From a bacterium (lineage in GTDB: Bacteria > CLD3 > SB21), in the NCBI GenBank assembly GCA_016787925.1, contig JAEUSK010000095.1, positions 1 to 40,894 of the forward strand: a stretch of DNA of 40,894 nt, given 5' to 3'. Below, piece after piece: positions 34,169-40,894 of this stretch. Every line of letters starts with the position of its first letter. Within the stretch, counting starts at the first letter, position 1. Below the pieces are notes generated by a model that searched no databases, was not told the origin of the DNA, and saw only the letters and a program-made list of their open reading frames with translations. Both the position numbers and the translations under genes were made by a program.

Positions 34169-34914
34169 ATATCTCCGACTTTTTCAGGACGCGCCAATTT
34201 TAGGAACACCTCATCCATGGAGGAGGCATGAAAAATTCGTTTAAGCCCGCGAGGCGTGTCCAATGCGGCGATTCGCCCATCCACCATGATGGAAACCCGG
34301 TCACAATATTCCGATTCGTCCATATAATGCGTTGTAACAAACACCGTTACACCCTTGGAGGAGGCTTCGTAGATTAGATTCCAAAACTGGCGCCGGGTGA
34401 TGGGATCAACACCGCCGGTGGGTTCGTCAAGAAAAACTATTTTTGGATCATGAATTACAGCAATAGAGAAAGCGAGTTTTTGTTTCCACCCGAGAGGTAA
34501 AGAACTGATCAACATATTTCGCGCATGTTCTAATTCAAGTTTTTTTAGCAAGAAATCGGTTTTATCTCTTATTTCCGAACTACTCAGCCCGTATACTCCT
34601 CCATAAAAACGAATATTCTCTTTAACCGTCAGATCTTCATACAATGAGAACCGCTGGCTCATATAGCCGATATTTCTTTTGATATTTTCAGTTTCCTTGT
34701 ATACGTCAAAACCGGCAACGGTAGCGATTCCTGATGAGGGGGAAAGCAGGCCTATCAACATGCGTATAGCCGTAGTCTTTCCCGCGCCGTTTGCGCCGAG
34801 AAAACCATAGATTTCACCTTGTTTTACGTCAAAAGTTATTTCGTTGACTGCGATAAAATCGCCGAATCGTTTGGTCAGTTGTTCAGCGCGAATTGCATAA
34901 CCGGGCTCATTCAT
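34165..34914 (-). CDS. ABC transporter ATPase (second)
   Basis: A 249-residue ATPase subunit for the ABC-2 permeases. Walker A is GANGAGKTT, the Q loop YMSQRFSLY, Walker B IVFLDEPTGGVD, and the H loop TTHYMDE is intact. The signature motif, normally LSGGQ, reads LPLGWKQ. Its own ATP site should be complete if paired with the LSGGM of the upstream ATPase. It overlaps the first ATPase gene by eight bases. It resembles the C-terminal half of YbhF. Confidence 0.92.
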   Translation of the reverse strand: MNEPGYAIRAEQLTKRFGDFIAVNEITFDVKQGEIYGFLGANGAGKTTAIRMLIGLLSPSSGIATVAGFDVYKETENIKRNIGYMSQRFSLYEDLTVKENIRFYGGVYGLSSSEIRDKTDFLLKKLELEHARNMLISSLPLGWKQKLAFSIAVIHDPKIVFLDEPTGGVDPITRRQFWNLIYEASSKGVTVFVTTHYMDESEYCDRVSIMVDGRIAALDTPRGLKRIFHASSMDEVFLKLARPEKVGDI

Positions 34915-35827
34915 GATCTTGTTTCTCCATCAAAGCCATAAAACAATCTTCAATGTTGGGTTCAATCGGTTTCATTTCGATTTGTTGGATCATTTCCGTG
35001 GTTAAATAATCATGGATTTCGTCATTTGAAAACTGTACGCGTTTGTCAGTGTAATGCAAAAATTCACCGAACGGATATAAGGAATGCATATGTGGATATT
35101 TCCTCAACGCTTCGATCAGCGCGTGCGTGTTCCGGGCTTTGACGGCAAGCAGCGGTTTATCAAATGTCTTAACGATATTATTTGGCGTATCGATTCCCAA
35201 GATTTTTCCGTTCTGGATCAGCGCAATACGGCCGCATAAACTCGCTTCATCCATATAAGGAGTAGAAACGACGACGGTTATTCCTTTTTGTTGTAATCGC
35301 TTAAGCATTTCCCAAAATTCCTTGCGGGAAACAGCGTCAACGCCGGTTGTGGGTTCGTCCAAAAATAGAATTTCGGGTTTATGGATCAGAGCGCAGGAAA
35401 GAGCTAATTTCTGTTTCATGCCGCCGGATAATTGTCCGGCGCGACGTTTTTTGAAGGGCTCAATTTGAACATAAATATCTTTAATCAGGTCATAATTTTC
35501 TTCGATTGTTGTTCCGAATACGGATGCAAAGAACTTAAGGTTTTCTTCTACGCTGAGATCCTGGTAAAGCGAGAAACGCCCCGGCATGTATCCTAATTGT
35601 GTGCGCAGTTTTTTGTAATCCTTTACAACATCTAAATTGTTCACAGACGCTTCGCCGGCGTCGGGTAAAAGAAGAGTGGTCAGAATTCTAAACAACGACG
35701 TTTTTCCGGCTCCGTCGGGCCCGATGAAGCCGAAAAGCTCTCCTTTTTCCACAGAAAAAGTCAAAGCATTGACGGCAATAACGCCTCCGTATTTTTTTGT
35801 CAGATTTTTTACAACAATAGCCGGCAT
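34907..35827 (-). CDS. ABC transporter ATPase (first)
   Basis: A 306-residue ATPase like the N-terminal half of YbhF. Walker A is GPDGAGKTS, the signature LSGGMKQ is intact, and Walker B is ILFLDEPTTGVD. The Q loop reads YMPGRF (Gln replaced by Gly) and the H loop STPYMDE (His replaced by Pro). An extra C-terminal domain follows residue 220. The frame is open 22 codons upstream, but I start at the ATG at 35827 because it gives MPAIVVKNLTKKYGG and overlaps the upstream stop codon by one base (TAATG), a standard coupling arrangement. Confidence 0.92.
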   Translation of the reverse strand: MPAIVVKNLTKKYGGVIAVNALTFSVEKGELFGFIGPDGAGKTSLFRILTTLLLPDAGEASVNNLDVVKDYKKLRTQLGYMPGRFSLYQDLSVEENLKFFASVFGTTIEENYDLIKDIYVQIEPFKKRRAGQLSGGMKQKLALSCALIHKPEILFLDEPTTGVDAVSRKEFWEMLKRLQQKGITVVVSTPYMDEASLCGRIALIQNGKILGIDTPNNIVKTFDKPLLAVKARNTHALIEALRKYPHMHSLYPFGEFLHYTDKRVQFSNDEIHDYLTTEMIQQIEMKPIEPNIEDCFMALMEKQDHE

Positions 35828-36231
35828 TATTTCCCCGGTGTGGTTTGTTTCAGAGGAACTAAGTAATACCCTGCTAATCCTATAATGGCCCACACCGCCG
35901 TTCTGATAGTCATAGCCACAATAGTCCGATTCTCAAATAACCCTCCCGACCACACATAAATACCGAACATCACAAACAGTGATACGGTTAACATGAAAAT
36001 TATTAACGCTAATCTGGCGCCCCAACTTCTAAGAAACCAAAGCCCAACGCCGGACAAGATGTAAAAAAAGCCTGCGAAGAAGTTAGACCAAAGAACAAAT
36101 GGAACATAGTTTCCGGCAGCCAATCTTGCCTCTCCATCAAAAAATAAAACCGCCCCGCCTTCTTTTATAGTTGCTATACCAAAGAGGAGGGCAACCGCCG
36201 CCGTGATTCTTATAATAATGGTACGACTCAT
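35827..36231 (-). CDS. Small membrane protein in the efflux operon
   Basis: A 134-residue inner-membrane protein with about four hydrophobic segments (IIIRITAAVALLFGI, FVLWSNFFAGFFYILSGVGLWF, LALIIFMLTVSLFVMFGIYVW and IRTAVWAIIGLAGYYLV). I do not recognise a family. I chose the ATG at 36231 because AAGGA lies ten bases upstream; a TTG at 36252 is also possible. It sits between a lipoprotein gene and the ABC ATPase and is coupled to the latter, so it is probably an accessory of the exporter. Confidence 0.72.
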   Translation of the reverse strand: MSRTIIIRITAAVALLFGIATIKEGGAVLFFDGEARLAAGNYVPFVLWSNFFAGFFYILSGVGLWFLRSWGARLALIIFMLTVSLFVMFGIYVWSGGLFENRTIVAMTIRTAVWAIIGLAGYYLVPLKQTTPGK

Positions 36232-36244
36232 AAGTAATCTGTCC

Positions 36245-36679
36245 TTATTCAAAATAATCAGTATAGGTGGCTAAGTTTTTTTGCATTGACTGAAACGCAG
36301 CGTCAGATGCTTTTAAATCGTCTTCCTTTAGTACATTGACGTCTTTAATAATACGGACCAAAAAGACATGCAACTGTTGATGAGCATCACCGGTCATCGT
36401 ACACTTCTTGAATATTTCGTCCAATTCAGTTTGAACCTGCGTATTGAGACGCTTGTAATCTTCGAGTTCCGGTTTGGGGGTTTCCTTACTAAATTCAGCA
36501 ACGATGCTTTGCAGTTTCGCGGCGCCTCCGTTGGTCTGCTGATCCGCTTTCCATTTTTTTCCTTGATCGAGCTTAACTTCTTCGATCTGTGCAGAGCTTT
36601 CCTGTTCGCTGTGCTTGTGCTTACATCCGCCTAGAACAAGGAAACTAAAAACCAAAATAAGATAAATTGACATTTTCAT
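36245..36679 (-). CDS. Small lipoprotein in the efflux operon
   Basis: A 144-residue lipoprotein: the signal ends FLVLGGC with the lipobox Cys near residue 20, followed by a His/Lys-rich stretch (KHKHSEQ). The remainder is predicted mainly helical and charged, with a single further Cys in KKCTMTG. GGAGG lies five bases before the ATG at 36679, which settles this start over an upstream in-frame TTG. I do not recognise the family; placement inside the exporter operon suggests a periplasmic helper or ligand sensor. Confidence 0.75.
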   Translation of the reverse strand: MKMSIYLILVFSFLVLGGCKHKHSEQESSAQIEEVKLDQGKKWKADQQTNGGAAKLQSIVAEFSKETPKPELEDYKRLNTQVQTELDEIFKKCTMTGDAHQQLHVFLVRIIKDVNVLKEDDLKASDAAFQSMQKNLATYTDYFE

Positions 36680-36705
36680 ACTAACCTCCAATTCTTTGTT
36701 AAAAA

Positions 36706-37590
36706 CTATTTGAAATTAATCTCTCCCGGCATGCCGATCTTCAGGGAGCCGTCATTGATTACTCTCACCTTAACTGCATAAACCATATTGACACGCTCTT
36801 GTTTCGTTTGAATGATCTTCGGAGTAAATTCCGCCTTTGAGGAGATCCAGCTAATCTCTCCTTCAAGCTTTTGATTTTCCGATTTATCTCGATCGATGAG
36901 CACTTCAACTTTGCCTCCGATCTTAGTTTGGGGCAACTGATCACCGCTTACATACACGCGGAGGAACATCGTAGTAAGATCTGCGATCTTGTACAGTGGT
37001 TTTCCGAAACCGATGACCTCAAAAGGTTCGGCAAATTTGGTTAAAACCGTACCTTTGACCGGGTTAATGATATTGCTTTTTTTAATCTGGTCATTTATTT
37101 GTCGAATTTGAGCTTCGAGAGATCGAATGTCGGCCAAAACAGGCGCATTTTGCGTTTCGATGGATGCCATTTGTTTATCAAGGATATTTAACTGTCCACT
37201 AACGTCATCAAGCTGTTTTTGCGTAGCCGCATTTTCTTTGAACAAACTTTCCAACCTTTTTTTCTCGATGAGCGCAACTTCTTTTTGCTCCTGAACAACG
37301 TCGATTTGAGCCAGAATATTTGCAGATTTTGACCGTATGCCTTGTTGGGACGCCAGAAGCTGTTCGCGTTTTAACGACAACTGAGTCGTGTCAATTAAGC
37401 CTACAACAGTATTGGCTTCAAGCGTTAACCCTTCTTCTGCGTCAAAGTGAAGCAGCTTTCCGGATGCTTCGGCAGAAATCACTATTTCTGTGGATTCAAA
37501 GTTTCCGTAAGCATCCGATTTATCGCCGTTAGCGGAACAACCGACAGCCGCAATTACGGAAAGAAAAACAAATAAATTTTTCAACTTCAT
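36706..37590 (-). CDS. HlyD-family membrane fusion protein (lipoprotein type)
   Basis: The periplasmic adaptor linking the ABC-2 transporter to TolC. The 294-residue protein has a lipobox (VIAAVGC), a first half-biotinyl-like strand region (VISAEASGKLLHFDAEEGLTLEANTVV), a coiled-coil hairpin over about residues 70-175, and the return segment INPVKGTVLTKFAEPFEVIGFGKPLYKIAD. A short beta domain ends at GMPGEINFK. It overlaps the TolC gene by ATGA. The substrate is unknown. Confidence 0.9.
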   Translation of the reverse strand: MKLKNLFVFLSVIAAVGCSANGDKSDAYGNFESTEIVISAEASGKLLHFDAEEGLTLEANTVVGLIDTTQLSLKREQLLASQQGIRSKSANILAQIDVVQEQKEVALIEKKRLESLFKENAATQKQLDDVSGQLNILDKQMASIETQNAPVLADIRSLEAQIRQINDQIKKSNIINPVKGTVLTKFAEPFEVIGFGKPLYKIADLTTMFLRVYVSGDQLPQTKIGGKVEVLIDRDKSENQKLEGEISWISSKAEFTPKIIQTKQERVNMVYAVKVRVINDGSLKIGMPGEINFK

Positions 37591-38837
37591 TCTCCTATGG
37601 TAATGAGATAATCTTTTTGGGCTTTAATAAGTTGGATTTTGTGCGTTTTAAGTGTTAACGAGGCCTGATGTTCGGCGTTAAACTCGGTCAGATATTCGGA
37701 GGATGTGACCACGCCATTGTCAAGCTGGTTGGATAGCTGCTGCGTGACTTTTTTTCGGAGCGCGATGATCTCGTGATCGAGTTTAATAAGTTCCTGAAGT
37801 TTGTCAATTTCATAGAGATTTTTTTGAGCGGCAATGCCCGTATTCTTTGTGAATGTGTCTTCCTGAGCGCCGATCATGGATTGTTGCTGCCTTAGGATCT
37901 CCTTGTCGCGGTTATCGGTGTTCCAGTTCCAGAATGTCCAGCTTGCGCGGAGGCCCGCGATATAGTATTTTTGAAACGTATTGTCAAAAGCATTGACGCC
38001 CGGCCGCGCATAAGAAAGTTGCAGGAAAGCGGAGATTTTTGGTAAATTCCGCCGGCCGGTCAGATCGAACGAGCGGTCAAGCTTTTTCCGCGACAATGCA
38101 AATACTGCATGTTCGGGCCGTTTTAAAGTTGTGCCTGAGCCGGTGACAGTAACTTCGCCCGGAATTTCGAGATTGAGTGATTCGCCCAACGGAATGTTCA
38201 GCAGTTGTGACAATACATCGATCGCGGCTTTTTTATTCGCTTTGGTTTCTGCCGTGGCTTGCGCTATTTTCAACAATTCCGCTTCAAGAATGTCCGCATT
38301 GCTCGGAAGAGATGTGCCATTTTTGACTTTTGAACGAATGGACAAGAGTTTAGTCCGCACGTCCTCATCTGTTAGGAGCAGCGATTTTTCTTTCTCCTGA
38401 AGAAGTAATACGGAAAAATAAGCATCGTTGATCTGGGTCTTGAGTTTGTAAAGCTCGACTTCAACTTGTTTTTTGTCAACTCCCGTCTGCGCTTTCTCCA
38501 CCTCTTTTTGTTTGGATATTACCCCAAAATCGTAAATCAGCTGATTGGTTATAAGCGAAACCTGATATCCGTCTTTATGTTGCTGCGGGATAGCGACACC
38601 GGGAAGCGAAAGAGGAAATACGGTGACATCCGATTGATAGGAGGTCTGTGCGTTCAATGTTGGCTCCGGCAAGTATTTTGAATTAAGGTTTTTCAAGCGT
38701 AGTTCGAGTATGTTGTCATACAGCTTGATCTGTTTGGTCAGAGGAAATTGTTCCATCGCTTTCTGGTAACAGTCTTCCAACTTCAGGGTATCCGCCGGAG
38801 GCGAGAGTAACAGCCAGTATAAAAATAGAATTTTCAT
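37587..38837 (-). CDS. TolC-family outer-membrane efflux protein
   Basis: A 416-residue outer-membrane channel. A short signal peptide (ILFLYWLLLSPPADT) precedes LEDCYQKAMEQFP, the typical first helix. Two repeated halves follow, with long coiled-coil helices around residues 120-170 and 330-400 and beta segments (FLQLSYARPGVNAF, YYIAGLRASWTFWNW). It forms the exit duct of the exporter. The start overlaps the tetR stop (ATGA), so regulator and channel are co-translated. Confidence 0.9.
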   Translation of the reverse strand: MKILFLYWLLLSPPADTLKLEDCYQKAMEQFPLTKQIKLYDNILELRLKNLNSKYLPEPTLNAQTSYQSDVTVFPLSLPGVAIPQQHKDGYQVSLITNQLIYDFGVISKQKEVEKAQTGVDKKQVEVELYKLKTQINDAYFSVLLLQEKEKSLLLTDEDVRTKLLSIRSKVKNGTSLPSNADILEAELLKIAQATAETKANKKAAIDVLSQLLNIPLGESLNLEIPGEVTVTGSGTTLKRPEHAVFALSRKKLDRSFDLTGRRNLPKISAFLQLSYARPGVNAFDNTFQKYYIAGLRASWTFWNWNTDNRDKEILRQQQSMIGAQEDTFTKNTGIAAQKNLYEIDKLQELIKLDHEIIALRKKVTQQLSNQLDNGVVTSSEYLTEFNAEHQASLTLKTHKIQLIKAQKDYLITIGE

Positions 38838-39454
38838 TTTTTGTATAGTCCGTTTAATATGAATTGGGTCATTTGTTCTTTACGTTGCTCGATAAATTCG
38901 CCAAAATCATCCTGATCAAGGCCGAATAGCGTGTGCAACATAGGTTTGGCGACAAAAGGAAAAATACATGACGCAACGATTGTGACCATGAGCTGCAGCG
39001 GAGCGATTGGAATATATTTTCCAGAATCAATGCCTTCCTGTATCTGTGAAAAGAATTTTTGAGGGCGCATGAGAACGTTGCTCGCAACAAAGTGCTTCAT
39101 CCTCTCGGGGTTTTGAGTGAGTTCGTGCAAGACAAATCCCGGGACGTAGGGATTATCGATGATAAAATCGATATAATTATGGATCAGTTTTTTGATCTTT
39201 TCATCCACGTCGAGGTCAGATTCAATGATCAATATTACTACCGGAAAAAGCTTCATGGCCGCTTCTTTAAAAACCGCCTCAAAAAGTTTATCTTTGCTGC
39301 GAAAATAATAATGAAGCATGGCTTTATTGATCTGCGCCTCGTCAGCAATTTCCTGCATTCTGGCTCCGTCGAAACCACGCCGATGAAAAATCTTTCTTGC
39401 CGCTTCCTTTATCTTGTTTTCGGCTTCCGTCTCTAACACGCTATTATTAATCAT
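38834..39454 (-). CDS. TetR/AcrR-family transcriptional regulator
   Basis: A 206-residue repressor, probably of its own efflux operon. The N-terminal helix-turn-helix is AARKIFHRRGFDGARMQEIADEAQINKAMLHYYFRSKDKLFEAV; here it is named by key parts only: RGFDGARMQEIADEA and ALHYYF-like MLHYYFRSKD. The C-terminal ligand domain is helical. The frame is open to 39538, but the extra 28 codons coincide with a promoter and an operator-like palindrome, so I start at the ATG at 39454. It has only a weak Shine-Dalgarno (GAAG). The signal molecule is unknown. Confidence 0.9.
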   Translation of the reverse strand: MINNSVLETEAENKIKEAARKIFHRRGFDGARMQEIADEAQINKAMLHYYFRSKDKLFEAVFKEAAMKLFPVVILIIESDLDVDEKIKKLIHNYIDFIIDNPYVPGFVLHELTQNPERMKHFVASNVLMRPQKFFSQIQEGIDSGKYIPIAPLQLMVTIVASCIFPFVAKPMLHTLFGLDQDDFGEFIEQRKEQMTQFILNGLYKK

Positions 39455-39489
39455 TTTACTTCGTAAATCGTTTAGTTTGGTCGAATAGT

Positions 39490-39505
39490 TTAACCATACG
39501 GTTAA
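39490..39505. promoter_or_regulatory. Candidate TetR operator
   Basis: TTAACC (39490-39495) and GGTTAA (39500-39505) form a perfect inverted repeat around ATAC, directly downstream of the -10 box and over the expected transcription start. This is a classical position for autorepression. Confidence 0.6.
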
Positions 39506-39509
39506 CAAC

Positions 39510-39538
39510 AATATAAAGTACAGAGTAGCCTTTGTCAA
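39510..39538 (-). promoter_or_regulatory. Promoter of the tetR-efflux operon
   Basis: On the minus strand TTGACA (39538-39533) and TATATT (39515-39510) are separated by exactly 17 bases: a full -35 match and a near-perfect -10. Transcription would start near 39503, about 50 bases before the tetR ATG. Confidence 0.7.
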
Positions 39539-39555
39539 GAAAAAATCTTTATATC

Positions 39556-39589
39556 TTGCGATTTCTAATAAAAAAAGCTAATTTTAGCT
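39556..39589 (+). promoter_or_regulatory. Candidate ettA promoter with overlapping palindrome
   Basis: TTGCGA (39556-39561) and TAATTT (39579-39584) are 17 bases apart. AGCTAA-TT-TTAGCT (39576-39589) is an inverted repeat over the -10. Only 17 bases separate this promoter from the divergent tetR promoter. Confidence 0.35.
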
Positions 39590-39635
39590 CATTCAAAGAA
39601 ATGGCTGGTTAATAAACAAACGATTAAGGACGTTC

Positions 39636-40894
39636 ATGGCGGATAATAAAATAATTTTCTCAATGGTTGGAGTGGGCAAGATCCATAAACCTAACAAGCA
39701 AGTGCTCAAAGACATTTATTTATCCTTTTTTTACGGAGCGAAGATAGGTGTTCTTGGACTCAACGGAGCAGGGAAGAGCACGTTGCTTAAAATTGTTGCC
39801 GGGGTTGAAAAGGACTACATAGGCGAGATTACGTCACAAAAGGGAATTACGTTTGGATATTTGCCCCAGGAGCCGGAGCTTGATCCAAAGAAGACGGTTA
39901 AACAAATCGTGGAAGAAGGCGTTCAAGAAACGGTTAACCTGTTAAAGGAGTATGAAGCAGTTGCTTTGCAAATGGCTGAACCGGATGCGGACTTTGACAT
40001 GCTATTGGAGAAACAGGGGAAATTGCAGGAAGAAATTGAGCACAAGAACGCTTGGGACCTGGACAGTAAACTGGAAATGGCGATGGATGCCCTTAGATGC
40101 CCGGATGGAGATGCGCTAATTGGCATTCTGTCCGGTGGCGAAAAGAGAAGAGTTGCCTTGTGCCGTCTCTTACTCCAGGAGCCCGATGTCTTATTGTTGG
40201 ACGAACCAACCAATCACCTTGATGCAGAGTCTGTTTTCTGGCTAGAGCAGCATCTTGCACAGTACAAGGGTACTGTGATCGCCGTCACACATGATCGATA
40301 CTTTCTGGACAATGTAGCGGGGTGGATACTTGAGTTAGACCGTGGAGAAGGTATACCTTTTGAGGGTAATTACACCTCATGGTTAGAACAAAAAAGAAAT
40401 AGACTACAAGTTGAAGAAAAACAAGAGTCAAAAAGACAAAAAGCTCTGACCGAAGAGCTTGAGTGGGTTAGGATGAATCCGAAAGGACGCCATGCAAAGA
40501 GTAAGGCACGCATCGCTTCATACGAAAAGATGGTAAGCGAACAGAGTGAAAAACGAAATGAGGACATTGAAATTAGCATTCCACCTGGGCCGCGGCTAGG
40601 TAACCTGGTTATCGAGGCAAATAAAGTGTCGAAGGCATATGGTGACAACCTTCTTTATGAGGACATGAATTTTTCACTCCCCCCAGGGGGTATAATTGGT
40701 GTAATCGGACCTAACGGGGCAGGTAAAACGACATTATTCAAGATGATCACTGGACAGGAAAAGCCCGATGGCGGCACATTCAAAATCGGAGAAACAGTAA
40801 GATTAGGTTACATAGACCAAAACCGGCCATTGGACAATAAAAAATCCATTTGGGAGGAAATATCGGGCGGAGATGATGTGATCATGCTCGGAAA
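39636..40894 (+). CDS. ettA: ABC-F ATPase, EttA-like energy-dependent translational throttle (3' end outside window)
   Basis: A soluble ribosome-associated ATPase; E. coli EttA binds the E site and gates translation initiation according to ATP/ADP. The first 419 codons are visible of about 555. Domain 1 has Walker A GLNGAGKST, signature LSGGEKRRVAL and Walker B LLLDEPTNHLD, with a short arm insert after LPQEPELDP. The linker holds VRMNPKGRHAKSKARI, typical of EttA. Domain 2 starts IGPNGAGKTTLF before the window ends. The ATG has AAGGA five bases upstream. It is divergent from tetR and probably unrelated to the efflux operon. I translated this frame by hand to the end. Confidence 0.92.
   Translation, partial: MADNKIIFSMVGVGKIHKPNKQVLKDIYLSFFYGAKIGVLGLNGAGKSTLLKIVAGVEKDYIGEITSQKGITFGYLPQEPELDPKKTVKQIVEEGVQETVNLLKEYEAVALQMAEPDADFDMLLEKQGKLQEEIEHKNAWDLDSKLEMAMDALRCPDGDALIGILSGGEKRRVALCRLLLQEPDVLLLDEPTNHLDAESVFWLEQHLAQYKGTVIAVTHDRYFLDNVAGWILELDRGEGIPFEGNYTSWLEQKRNRLQVEEKQESKRQKALTEELEWVRMNPKGRHAKSKARIASYEKMVSEQSEKRNEDIEISIPPGPRLGNLVIEANKVSKAYGDNLLYEDMNFSLPPGGIIGVIGPNGAGKTTLFKMITGQEKPDGGTFKIGETVRLGYIDQNRPLDNKKSIWEEISGGDDVIMLG

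Noticed and set aside
35828-35893. 22-residue N-terminal extension of the first ABC ATPase
   Set aside because: The ATG at 35827 gives the family N-terminus and overlaps the upstream stop codon; the extension merely reads through the end of the upstream gene.

Overview
The window looks like part of the chromosomal origin neighbourhood of a Gram-negative bacterium of the FCB (Fibrobacterota-Chlorobiota-Bacteroidota) superphylum or a close relative. The signs are lpxA (lipid A synthesis), a complete 2310-residue SprA (the outer-membrane translocon of type IX secretion), a TolC/HlyD/ABC-2 efflux operon, AT-rich intergenic DNA and a bacteroidete-like MetG. A lineage outside classical Bacteroidia is possible, but the sequence alone does not settle this.

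Layout. 1-1357 (minus strand): the 5' part of lpxA and an SDR oxidoreductase with a dihydropteridine-reductase-like signature. 1468-9853 (plus): holB, ricT, two overlapping metallo-beta-lactamase-fold genes, metG, a receiver-histidine kinase, a YdjM-like membrane protein and a small protein that may be a stripped-down GHKL ATPase fold. 9978-11447 (minus): dnaA, facing the previous block across a probable bidirectional terminator. 11448-12047: AT-rich gap between divergent dnaA and rpmH, the best candidate for oriC, with one exact DnaA box. 12048-18343 (plus): rpmH, yidD, yidC, mnmE, two parS sites, mnmG, rsmG. The rnpA gene usually found between rpmH and yidD is absent, and parAB do not follow rsmG. 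18537-25469: sprA, with its own candidate promoter. 25762-30872 (plus): a radical SAM/SPASM enzyme, a low-molecular-weight phosphatase fused to a long Lys-rich tail, a DUF3108 protein, an esterase-like hydrolase and glgA.

30916-39454 (minus): a lipoprotein gene, then, upstream of it, a tightly overlapping efflux operon. In transcription order this is tetR, tolC, hlyD, a lipoprotein, a small membrane protein, two ABC ATPases, two ABC-2 permeases and a cupin. Its promoter and a palindromic operator candidate lie directly upstream of tetR. The longest reading of tetR runs through this promoter, so I shorten the gene. 39636-end (plus): the 5' two-thirds of an ettA-type ABC-F gene.

How it works together: the central block is replication initiation (dnaA, oriC, parS), the ribosome and membrane-protein insertion (rpmH, yidD, yidC), and tRNA/rRNA modification (mnmE, mnmG, rsmG). 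The right block is a self-contained, TetR-controlled tripartite exporter whose two ATPases appear to form one complete and one degenerate ATP site. No single block is an obviously new defence or biosynthetic system. The most unusual items are the Lys-rich phosphatase fusion, paired parS sites without adjacent parAB, the missing rnpA with a hairpin over the yidD Shine-Dalgarno, and the possible degenerate GHKL protein.
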